41,458 nt of DNA from Prevotella sp. (GTDB lineage Bacteria; Bacteroidota; Bacteroidia; Bacteroidales; Bacteroidaceae). This document shows positions 35,073-41,458 of this stretch, in pieces. A program made the position numbers and the translations under genes. Position 1 is the first letter of the stretch; the number at the start of each line of letters is the position of its first letter. The notes under the pieces are model-generated. The model did no database searches and was not told the origin of the DNA. It worked only from the letters and a program-made list of their open reading frames with translations. The DNA is taken from assembly GCA_017632825.1 (NCBI GenBank), contig JAGBQP010000010.1, forward strand, positions 1 to 41,458. Reading direction: 5' to 3'.

Positions 35073-36854
35073 TTAGTCTAATTTAAGCACAGCGAGGAAA
35101 GCCTTCTGAGGCACCTCCACGTTGCCGATTTGTTTCATGCGTTTCTTACCACGTTTCTGTTTTTCCAACAGTTTGCGTTTTCGGCTGACATCGCCACCAT
35201 AACATTTCGCCGTCACATCCTTACGTACCTGTTTGATGGTCTCTCGAGCTATAATTTTAGCACCGATAGCTGCCTGGATGGCAATATCAAACTGCTGACG
35301 TGGAATAAGTTCTTTCAGTTTTTCGCACATACGGCGACCAAAGCTGACAGCGTTATCCTGATGGGTCAACGTTGACAGAGCATCAACAGGTTCACCATTT
35401 AACAGAATATCCAGTTTGACGAGCTTTGACGGGCGGAAACTATCCACATAGTAGTCAAAGGAAGCATAACCTTTGGAGATACTTTTCAATTTGTCGTAGA
35501 AGTCAATGACAATTTCTCCCAATGGAAGCATGAAATGCAATTCCACACGGTTGCCGCTGACGTATTGCTGGTCAATAAGTTCTCCGCGCTTGTCGAGACA
35601 GAGTGTCATGATAGGACCAATATAATCGGCAGCTGTAATGATGCTGGCACGGATATAAGGTTCTTCAATATGGTCTATCATGGTCTGGTCGGGCAGTCCT
35701 GACGGATTGTGCACCTCCTTTTCTTCTTTCTGCTTGGTGTAGCACATGTAGGAGACATTAGGCACCGTGGTAATGACGTCCATATTGAACTCGCGATCTA
35801 AGCGCTCCTGCACTATCTCCATATGGAGTAGTCCAAGAAAACCACATCTGAAACCAAAGCCCAAAGCAACCGACGACTCAGGCATGAACGTCAGAGAAGC
35901 ATCGTTCAACTGCAGTTTCTCCAGCGATGCACGCAGGTTCTCATAATCTGTAGGATCTATGGGATAGACGCCAGCAAACACCATAGGTTTCACCTCCTGA
36001 AAGCCCGCAATGGCTTTCTCACAAGGACGGTCCACATGCGTTATGGTGTCGCCCACCTTCACCTCCTTCGACTCTTTAATACCGCTGATGATGTAACCGA
36101 CATCTCCTGTACGGAGTTCCTTACGAGGAATCATGTCCATCTTCAGGACACCCACCTCATCGGCATCATACTCCATACCCGTATTGAAGAATTTAACTTT
36201 GTCACCTTTACGAATGACACCGTTCAGCACCTTGAAGTAGGCAATGATACCACGGAATGAGTTAAAGACAGAATCGAAAATCAAGGCTTGCAACGGTGCC
36301 GTCTCATCACCCACCGGATGGGGAATACGCTCAACAACCGCATCGAGAATATCCTTAACACCTTCTCCCGTCTTACCTGAGGCACGGATAATGTCCTCAC
36401 GGTCACAGCCGATGAGGTCGATGATTTCATCCTCCACCTCGTCTGGCATGGCACTCGGCATATCTATTTTATTGATGACGGGAATAATCTCAAGATTATT
36501 GTCGATAGCCATATACAGGTTCGAGATTGTCTGTGCCTGCACACCCTGTGTTGCATCAACCACCAGCAGTGCGCCCTCACAGGCTGCTATCGAGCGGCTA
36601 ACCTCATAGGAGAAGTCAACATGTCCCGGGGTGTCAATGAGATTTAGGACATACTTCTGTCCTTCGCGCTCATACTCCATTTGTATGGCGTGGCTTTTGA
36701 TGGTAATGCCACGTTCGCGTTCCAAATCCATGTCGTCAAGCATCTGACCTTCAGTTACCTGAATGGTCTTTGTATACTCCAACAGACGGTCGGCGAGCGT
36801 CGACTTACCATGGTCAATATGGGCGATAATACAGAAGTTCCTGATATTCTCCAT
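35073..36854 (-). CDS. lepA: Elongation factor 4 (LepA)
   Basis: LepA is a ribosome-bound translational GTPase. The 593-residue protein carries intact G motifs: [14 protein letters not shown] near residue 11, the DTPGHVDF switch II with the catalytic His, and NKID. The LepA-specific C-terminal domain includes [20 protein letters not shown] and ends in FLAVLKLD. The length is normal (about 595). It contrasts with the EF-G-like GTPase at the left edge, whose G motifs are altered. It lies 38 bases after the OmpH-like gene and 32 bases before the Crp/Fnr gene, so it may be in the same long unit. Confidence 0.96.
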   Translation of the reverse strand: MENIRNFCIIAHIDHGKSTLADRLLEYTKTIQVTEGQMLDDMDLERERGITIKSHAIQMEYEREGQKYVLNLIDTPGHVDFSYEVSRSIAACEGALLVVDATQGVQAQTISNLYMAIDNNLEIIPVINKIDMPSAMPDEVEDEIIDLIGCDREDIIRASGKTGEGVKDILDAVVERIPHPVGDETAPLQALIFDSVFNSFRGIIAYFKVLNGVIRKGDKVKFFNTGMEYDADEVGVLKMDMIPRKELRTGDVGYIISGIKESKEVKVGDTITHVDRPCEKAIAGFQEVKPMVFAGVYPIDPTDYENLRASLEKLQLNDASLTFMPESSVALGFGFRCGFLGLLHMEIVQERLDREFNMDVITTVPNVSYMCYTKQKEEKEVHNPSGLPDQTMIDHIEEPYIRASIITAADYIGPIMTLCLDKRGELIDQQYVSGNRVELHFMLPLGEIVIDFYDKLKSISKGYASFDYYVDSFRPSKLVKLDILLNGEPVDALSTLTHQDNAVSFGRRMCEKLKELIPRQQFDIAIQAAIGAKIIARETIKQVRKDVTAKCYGGDVSRKRKLLEKQKRGKKRMKQIGNVEVPQKAFLAVLKLD

Positions 36855-36892
36855 TCCCTATTACTGCTGATAACGACTTATACAGTTAATAT

Positions 36893-37495
36893 TTATTCTT
36901 TTTCAGCCTTCTTCTCAACCTTTTTGGCGGGCTTATAACGCTTGTTCAGGCCATTGATAACGTCTTGAGTAATATCAAACTTCTTATTGGCATAAAGGAA
37001 GTTATCACCAGCCTTTGACAGAATAATGTCATACTTCTTGGCCTTATTATAGTCAGCAAGGAAATTATTCAGCGAGTCGCGCAAAGCCAGATTAAACTGC
37101 TGTGTCTCGTTGGCCAGTTCACCTTCCAGACGAGCCTGCAGAGCCTGCAGGTCGCGTTGCTGACGCTGAATAGCTGCCTGTTGTCCTTCAGCCTGTTCAC
37201 GGCTTGCGAAACCATTGTTATTCAACTTTTTTTGAAAGTTGTCAACGGCTGCCTGTAGCTGATTACCCTTCTGAGTCAGCGTATTACGGGCGTTAGTACT
37301 CTTGCGTTCCAAGTTTGCGCTATAATCCTTAGCGAAGGTGTACTGCGTCATCAACGAGTCAACCTCGACATAGGCAATCTTGATACCCTCGGCAGAAGTT
37401 GCAGCAGCTGGCTGCTCATCCATTTTGGGACTGGCGTTGTTGCACGATGCCATCACAGCGGCGAGGGCGATGGTGCTCAGAATGTACTTTTTCAT
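36893..37495 (-). CDS. OmpH/Skp-like lipoprotein
   Basis: This 200-residue protein has a lipoprotein signal peptide (lipobox VMASC, Cys18), an Ala/Ser/Pro linker, then an OmpH/Skp-like domain. The domain opens with IKIAYVEVDSLMTQYTFAKD and continues as a long helical hairpin rich in Gln and Lys, then KKYDIILSKAGDNFLYANKK, DITQDVINGLN. Skp-type proteins chaperone outer-membrane proteins in the periplasm; a lipid anchor is common in Bacteroidota homologues. The last 14 residues form a Lys/Glu-rich tail. It is 22 bases after the small membrane protein gene. Confidence 0.88.
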   Translation of the reverse strand: MKKYILSTIALAAVMASCNNASPKMDEQPAAATSAEGIKIAYVEVDSLMTQYTFAKDYSANLERKSTNARNTLTQKGNQLQAAVDNFQKKLNNNGFASREQAEGQQAAIQRQQRDLQALQARLEGELANETQQFNLALRDSLNNFLADYNKAKKYDIILSKAGDNFLYANKKFDITQDVINGLNKRYKPAKKVEKKAEKE

Positions 37496-37517
37496 TTCCT
37501 TATATATAAATTAGTTT

Positions 37518-37724
37518 TTACTTCTCCTTGACGGAAAAAGGGCTCTGACTTCTCATTTCGCGATCCTGATCCATGACACAGTGAATACCTCGCTGCCTCA
37601 TTGCCTCACTATCATGTATATGCTGCGAAGAGAACGTTCCGTTCTTTCGCAGAAGCACTTTCACCAGCAGCAGTAGCATGCCAACTGCCAGCAAGAGGCC
37701 ACTTATGAGCAGGGTCTCTGTCAT
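37518..37724 (-). CDS. Small single-pass membrane protein, conserved type
   Basis: This 68-residue protein has one N-terminal transmembrane helix (TLLISGLLLAVGMLLLLVKV) and a polar tail ending with the segment MRQRGIHCVMDQDREMR. Similar small proteins with a helix followed by a RGIxC..xQDRE tail occur widely in Bacteroidota, as far as I recall, without known function. The start is the ATG at 37724; an in-frame TTG at 37736 overlaps the promoter -7 box. It heads the run containing the OmpH-like gene and lepA, with a 22-base gap to the next gene. Confidence 0.75.
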   Translation of the reverse strand: MTETLLISGLLLAVGMLLLLVKVLLRKNGTFSSQHIHDSEAMRQRGIHCVMDQDREMRSQSPFSVKEK

Positions 37725-37733
37725 TTCCGAGTG

Positions 37734-37741
37734 CAAAGGTA
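37734..37741 (-). promoter_or_regulatory. -7 promoter box of the small membrane protein/ompH-like/lepA unit
   Basis: On the minus strand this reads TACCTTTG and ends 9 bases before the ATG at 37724. The -33 region has no clear TTTG. It is the only Bacteroidota-type box I see upstream of the long minus-strand gene run down to 22712. Confidence 0.55.
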
Positions 37742-37823
37742 CACAAAAAATTCAAGAAACAAGCAGTCCGCCAAACTTTCTTTGTATCTTTAATGTATTT
37801 TTAGTATATTGTTCTACAATCAT

Positions 37824-37854
37824 TTGGTGTTTACACCACTTTTTCGTACCTTTG
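37824..37854 (+). promoter_or_regulatory. Promoter of the dipeptidase/lipoprotein operon
   Basis: TTGG (37824-37827), 19 bases, TACCTTTG (37847-37854), with a leader of about 20 bases that is A-rich before the ATG at 37879. Confidence 0.7.
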
Positions 37855-37878
37855 CCCCATCAAACAACAATAACCAAT

Positions 37879-39339
37879 ATGAATAAAAACGAACTAAAAC
37901 CAGCTGTTGTATTTGAACAGTTTGCAAAGATTAACGAGATTCCCCGCCCTTCAAAACGCGAGGAAAAGATGATTGAGTACTTAAAAAACTGGGGCGAAAG
38001 CCGCGGTCTTGACACAAAAGTCGACGAGACCGGCAATGTCATTATACGTAAGCCTGCCACAAAGGGTTATGAAGACCGCCAGACCGTGATTCTTCAGAGC
38101 CACATGGATATGGTATGCGACAAGCTTGTCGATGTCGAGTTCGACTTCGACAAAGACGCCATTAAAACCTATATTGATGGCGAATGGCTGACAGCCGACG
38201 GAACCACCTTGGGTGCCGATGATGGCATTGGCTGCGCTATCGAACTGGCCATTCTTGACTCGAACGACATAGAGCACGGCCCCATCGAATGTGTCTTCAC
38301 ACGCGACGAGGAGACGGGTCTCAGTGGCGCCGAGGGCATGAAGGCCGGCTTCATGACGGGCGATTACCTCATCAATCTCGACTCTGAGGACGAAGGCGAG
38401 ATATTCGTTTCTTGTGCTGGCGGCCGCAACACACAGGCCAAGTTCACCTTCCGTCGCGAAGAAGCCCCAGCAGGCTCTTTCTTTATGCGTGGACAGCTGA
38501 AAGGTCTCATCGGCGGCCACTCTGGCGACGACATCAACAAGAAGCGTGCCAACGCCATCAAATTGCTGGGTCGTTTCTTGTTCCAAACAATGAAACGTTA
38601 CGAGGGTGTCCGTCTGGCACAGTTCCACTCAGGCAAGCTGCACAACGCCATACCTCGCGACGGACAATTTGTCATCGCCGTACCCAACGATCTGAAAGAG
38701 AACGTACGTGCCGACTGGAATGTATTTGCGGCTGAGGTAGAGGATGAGTTCCACGTTACTGACACACAGATGGTCTGGAACATGGAAAGCGCCGACCAAG
38801 AACCCGTCATCGAACCGTCTGTTGCCAAGAACTTCATCTGGGCACTGCAGGCTGTTGACAATGGCATTTACGCCATCTGTCAGGACGAAGCCCTGGGTGG
38901 AATGGTCGAGACTTCAAGCAACATTGCCAGCGTACACACCGAAGCAACCGAAATCAACATTCTTTCAAGCCAACGCTCCAACGTTATGTCAAACCTCGAC
39001 AACATGTGTGCCACCATTCAAGCCACTTTCGAGTTGGCTGGCGCTGAGGCTGTCAGCAGCGACGGCTACCCCGCATGGAAGATGAAGGCTGATTCAAAAT
39101 TGCAGCAAATCACCGTTGACGCTTACAAGCAACTCTTCGGTAAGGAGCCCATCGTTCGCGGCATCCACGCAGGTTTGGAGTGTGGTCTTTTCTCTGAGCG
39201 CTACCCGAATCTTGATATGGTTAGCTTCGGCCCCACCCTTCGTTTCGTTCACACACCCGACGAGCGCCTTCTCATTCCTACTGTTCAGATGGTATGGGAC
39301 CACCTGTTGCTCATCCTGAAGAATATTCCTAAGAAATAA
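37879..39339 (+). CDS. pepD: M20-family cytosolic dipeptidase (aminoacyl-histidine dipeptidase type)
   Basis: This 486-residue metallopeptidase hydrolyses dipeptides in the cytoplasm with two zinc ions. Zinc and catalytic motifs of the PepD subfamily are present: QSHMDMVCD, the GADDGIGCA segment with bridging Asp, TRDEETGLSGAEGM with the catalytic Glu, INLDSEDEGE, and GLIGGHSGDDI at the start of the dimerisation domain. GIHAGLECGLF and SFGPTLRFVHTPDE complete the C-terminal metal site. I start at the ATG at 37879, just downstream of the promoter; a longer frame from 37678 would run through the promoter and the divergent gene. The stop is one base from the next gene. Confidence 0.93.
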   Translation: MNKNELKPAVVFEQFAKINEIPRPSKREEKMIEYLKNWGESRGLDTKVDETGNVIIRKPATKGYEDRQTVILQSHMDMVCDKLVDVEFDFDKDAIKTYIDGEWLTADGTTLGADDGIGCAIELAILDSNDIEHGPIECVFTRDEETGLSGAEGMKAGFMTGDYLINLDSEDEGEIFVSCAGGRNTQAKFTFRREEAPAGSFFMRGQLKGLIGGHSGDDINKKRANAIKLLGRFLFQTMKRYEGVRLAQFHSGKLHNAIPRDGQFVIAVPNDLKENVRADWNVFAAEVEDEFHVTDTQMVWNMESADQEPVIEPSVAKNFIWALQAVDNGIYAICQDEALGGMVETSSNIASVHTEATEINILSSQRSNVMSNLDNMCATIQATFELAGAEAVSSDGYPAWKMKADSKLQQITVDAYKQLFGKEPIVRGIHAGLECGLFSERYPNLDMVSFGPTLRFVHTPDERLLIPTVQMVWDHLLLILKNIPKK

Positions 39340-39340
39340 G

Positions 39341-39739
39341 ATGAGACACACCTTATATATAATAATAGGTATAGCCATCATGCTGCTGTCCGTATCATGC
39401 GGACAGCAGCATCAAGCTAAAGTTGTTATTCAGGACTTCATCGACCAATACGCTACTAATCCGTCGTCTTTCGGTTCCATTAGCATCAGTAAATTCGATT
39501 CCACACGCATTCTGAATGACTCCGTCATCAACCGTATGCGCGCCAATGCCGACACTATCAAGCGCTACCAAAAGAGCATAACATATGCCAATAGCGCCCC
39601 CGGCAAGAAGCTATATGTTACTCGCATCAACTACTTTTTCGACAACGAAAAGTATAGCGACACTTACTATTTGGACGAAAATCTGACCAACATTGTAGCC
39701 TTCAAGACCAACGGAATAGTGGAAAACGAGGAAAAATAG
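39341..39739 (+). CDS. Small lipoprotein of unknown function
   Basis: This 132-residue protein has a lipoprotein signal peptide with the lipobox LSVSC (Cys20). The mature part is polar, with LYVTRINYFFDNEKYSDTYY suggesting a small alpha/beta domain; I do not recognise the family. It starts one base after the dipeptidase stop and is surely cotranscribed. A perfect 12-bp inverted repeat (39380-39412) lies over the lipobox codons. Confidence 0.75.
   Translation: MRHTLYIIIGIAIMLLSVSCGQQHQAKVVIQDFIDQYATNPSSFGSISISKFDSTRILNDSVINRMRANADTIKRYQKSITYANSAPGKKLYVTRINYFFDNEKYSDTYYLDENLTNIVAFKTNGIVENEEK
39380..39412. repeat. Perfect 12-bp inverted repeat inside the lipoprotein gene
   Basis: ATGCTGCTGTCC (39380-39391) is the exact reverse complement of 39401-39412, separated by 9 bases. 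It covers codons for the signal peptide end and lipobox, and could form a stable mRNA hairpin. Confidence 0.75.
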
Positions 39740-39768
39740 CACTTTTTGCGAAAAAAGTTGCAAAAACA

Positions 39769-39800
39769 TTTGGTGGTCTCATTTTTTCGCAGTACCTTTG
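39769..39800 (+). promoter_or_regulatory. Promoter of the tRNA-Ser/tRNA-Glu unit
   Basis: TTTGG (39769-39773), 19 bases, TACCTTTG (39793-39800) is a full consensus match, about 50 bases before the first tRNA. Confidence 0.75.
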
Positions 39801-39852
39801 CACCGCGTTTGAGAGATAACCCCCACGGTGAAGGTCTACAAAGCATTCTTAA

Positions 39853-39939
39853 GGAAGGATGGGTGAGTGGCTGAAACCAGCAGTTTGCTAAACTGCCGTA
39901 CGGGTTCCCGTACCGGGGGTTCGAATCCCCCTCCTTCCG
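39853..39939 (+). tRNA. tRNA-Ser (anticodon GCT)
   Basis: The acceptor stem GGAAGGA (39853-39859) pairs with TCCTTCC (39932-39938), with G as discriminator. The anticodon loop TTGCTAA within CAGTTTGCTAAACTG gives GCT, reading AGC/AGU serine codons. A long variable arm (TACGGGTTCCCGTA) is typical of tRNA-Ser. The T loop GGGGTTCGAATCCCC is canonical. CCA is not encoded. Confidence 0.95.
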
Positions 39940-39968
39940 CGAGGGAGTCGTTTCGAAAACGTCCTAAT

Positions 39969-40040
39969 GGTCGGTTCATCTAACGGTTAGGATACAAGAT
40001 TCTCAATCTTGGCATAAGGGTTCGATTCCCTTACCGACTA
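39969..40040 (+). tRNA. tRNA-Glu (anticodon CTC)
   Basis: The acceptor stem GGTCGGT pairs with ACCGACT (first pair G-U). The anticodon arm CAAGATTCTCAATCTTG gives CTC, reading GAG. The T arm is AAGGGTTCGATTCCCTT. CCA is not encoded. It is 29 bases after tRNA-Ser, with a short palindromic spacer, and is followed by a terminator. Confidence 0.93.
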
Positions 40041-40042
40041 CT

Positions 40043-40075
40043 AAAAGAGCTTCAGAGTTATCTGAAGCTTTTTTT
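40043..40075 (+). terminator. Terminator of the tRNA unit
   Basis: AGCTTCAG (40048-40055) pairs with CTGAAGCT (40062-40069), extended by AAAAG against the T-run 40069-40075. It is a clear rho-independent terminator. Confidence 0.85.
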
Positions 40076-40106
40076 ATTGTGCTAAGTCAAAAAACAGCTT
40101 GATTCC

Positions 40107-40137
40107 TTTGTCATTCGCCTATTTATTTGTACTTTTG
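40107..40137 (+). promoter_or_regulatory. Promoter of serS
   Basis: TTTG (40107-40110), 19 bases, TACTTTTG (40130-40137). The predicted leader is about 35-40 bases. I see no T-box-like structure in it. Confidence 0.7.
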
Positions 40138-40178
40138 CACCTGCTTTAGAATATTCATTAAATAAACGTATACGGATT

Positions 40179-41458
40179 ATGTTAACATTGAAGCTCATCA
40201 ACGAAGAGACAGAACGTGTCATTCGCGGCTTGGAGAAAAAGCATTTTCCCAATGCCAAAGAGGCTATAGACAATGTACTCGCCATCGACAAACGCCGTCG
40301 CGAGACCCAGCAGCAGCTGGACAACAACCTGAGTGAAGCCAAGAAAATGGCCGCACAGATTGGCTCTCTCATGAAAGAGGGCAAGAAAGACGAGGCCGAG
40401 GCTATCAAGGCTCAGGTGTCGGCAATGAAAGAGACCAACAAGCAACTGGAAGAGCAGATGAACCAGGCACAGGAAGAGATGACTACGCTACTCTGCCAGA
40501 TTCCTAACATTCCCTACGACGAAGTACCAGAAGGCAAGGCTGCCGAAGACAACCATGTAGTAAAGAGCAACCTGAAGGAGTGTACCGACAAAGACACCGT
40601 CGGCAACTGGGACGTGAACCCCAAGCTGGGCATCGCCAATCCCCTGCCCCACTGGGAACTGGCTAAGAAGTACAACCTCATCGACTTCGATTTGGGCGTG
40701 AAGATTACGGGTGCCGGCTTCCCCGTCTATATCGGCAAGGGTGCACAGCTGCAGCGCGCACTCATCAACTTCTTCCTGGCCGAGGCCAACAAGAGCGGTT
40801 ACACCGAGATCATGCCGCCTACGGTAGTCAATGCCGCTTCTGGCTACGGCACAGGTCAGCTGCCCGACAAAGAAGGTCAGATGTACCACTGCGAGGTTGA
40901 CGACTTCTACCTGATTCCTACGGCCGAGGTGCCTGTTACGAATATCTATCGCGACGTCATTCTCGACGAGAAAGACCTGCCCATCAAGAACTGCGCCTAC
41001 ACGGAGTGTTTCCGTCGCGAGGCCGGCTCCTATGGTAAGGACGTTCGCGGTCTGAACCGTCTGCACGAGTTCTCGAAGATCGAGATTGTGCGCATCGATA
41101 AGCCCGAGCACTCTAAGGAGAGCCACAAGGAGATGCTGGCACACGTCGAAGGTCTGCTGAAGAAGCTGGAGCTGCCCTACCGCATCCTGCTGCTCTGTGG
41201 TGGCGACCAGTCGTTCACCAGCGCCATCTGCTACGACTTCGAGGTTTACTCTGAGGCTCAGGGCCGCTGGCTCGAGGTATCGAGTGTTTCTAACTTCGAC
41301 ACCTATCAGGCTAACCGTCTGAAGTGCCGCTACCGTCGTGAGGACACCAAGAAGACCGAGCTCTGCCACACGCTGAACGGCTCTGCCCTGGCTCTGCCCC
41401 GCATCGTTGCAGCCCTGCTGGAGAACAACCAGACAGAGAACGGCATCAAGATTCCTGC
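40179..41458 (+). CDS. serS: Serine-tRNA ligase, C-terminus cut by window edge
   Basis: The frame is open to the right edge (426 codons), so essentially only the last few residues are missing. The N-terminal coiled-coil arm (about residues 25-105; rich in Glu, Lys and Gln) binds the long variable arm of tRNA-Ser. Class II synthetase motifs follow: motif 1 around GFPVYIGKGAQLQRAL, the TAEVPVTN serine-site segment, motif 2 FRREAGSYGKDVRG, and motif 3 LNGSALALPRIVAALLENNQ. The enzyme charges tRNA-Ser in the cytoplasm; a tRNA-Ser gene lies just upstream but in a separate terminated unit. The ATG at 40179 begins the canonical MLTLKLI start. Confidence 0.95.
   Translation, partial: MLTLKLINEETERVIRGLEKKHFPNAKEAIDNVLAIDKRRRETQQQLDNNLSEAKKMAAQIGSLMKEGKKDEAEAIKAQVSAMKETNKQLEEQMNQAQEEMTTLLCQIPNIPYDEVPEGKAAEDNHVVKSNLKECTDKDTVGNWDVNPKLGIANPLPHWELAKKYNLIDFDLGVKITGAGFPVYIGKGAQLQRALINFFLAEANKSGYTEIMPPTVVNAASGYGTGQLPDKEGQMYHCEVDDFYLIPTAEVPVTNIYRDVILDEKDLPIKNCAYTECFRREAGSYGKDVRGLNRLHEFSKIEIVRIDKPEHSKESHKEMLAHVEGLLKKLELPYRILLLCGGDQSFTSAICYDFEVYSEAQGRWLEVSSVSNFDTYQANRLKCRYRREDTKKTELCHTLNGSALALPRIVAALLENNQTENGIKIP

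Noticed and set aside
37678..37878. N-terminal extension of the dipeptidase frame
   Set aside because: It reads through the promoter and the divergent small gene, and the canonical M20 start begins at 37879.
37981..38628. A 215-codon minus-strand open frame
   Set aside because: It is antisense to the M20 dipeptidase and shows no recognisable domain.
40488..41369. A 293-codon minus-strand open frame
   Set aside because: It lies wholly antisense to serS, whose class II motifs are unmistakable; the frame reflects codon bias of the real gene.

Overview
The window looks like chromosome from a Bacteroidales bacterium, most likely Prevotellaceae. Three things point there. Promoters of the Bacteroidota type (TTTG or TTGG, 19 bases, then TAnnTTTG) stand in front of many genes. 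Typical Bacteroidota proteins are present: a hybrid-two-component-like sensor, a nuo operon without nuoEFG, a DUF3943 protein, a lipid-anchored OmpH-like protein and an EF-G paralogue. Most genes also lack a clear Shine-Dalgarno sequence. I see no insertion sequence, prophage or CRISPR array; this is mainly a core-genome region.

Layout. 1-561 (-) is the start of an EF-G-like GTPase with altered G motifs, diverging from hemW (720-1832). A BadF-type sugar kinase (-) and an MscS-family channel (+) share an overlapping divergent promoter region. Next come kdsA and kdsD (Kdo synthesis for LPS), followed 7 bases later by a 1267-residue sensor/regulator built like a hybrid two-component system but without the phosphorylation residues, and then a phospholipase D/cardiolipin synthase-like protein. 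On the minus strand an orphan solute-binding lipoprotein is translationally coupled to a TPR protein. radA and rubrerythrin follow on the plus strand, separated by a 21-bp repeat array that runs into a terminator.

17625-22626 (-) is a four-gene sugar-nucleotide operon with its own good promoter: a CapD/FlaA1-type dehydratase, a galacturonokinase-like GHMP kinase, a sugar-1-phosphate nucleotidyltransferase, and a WecB homologue that has lost several catalytic residues. 22712-37724 (-) is a long run of co-directional genes with short gaps: a small membrane protein, an OmpH-like lipoprotein, lepA, a Crp/Fnr regulator, nuoA-B-CD-H-I-J-K-L-M-N, and a DUF3943 protein. The right end holds an M20 dipeptidase with a coupled lipoprotein, tRNA-Ser(GCT), tRNA-Glu(CTC), a terminator, and serS, which is cut by the window edge.

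The observations most worth a second look are the phosphotransfer-dead hybrid regulator cotranscribed with Kdo genes, the kinase/nucleotidyltransferase/altered-WecB operon (a possible undescribed sugar-nucleotide salvage route), the EF-G paralogue lacking the catalytic histidine, and a group of promoters lying so close to their start codons that the mRNAs should be leaderless or nearly so. All family calls come from reading motifs; no database search was run.
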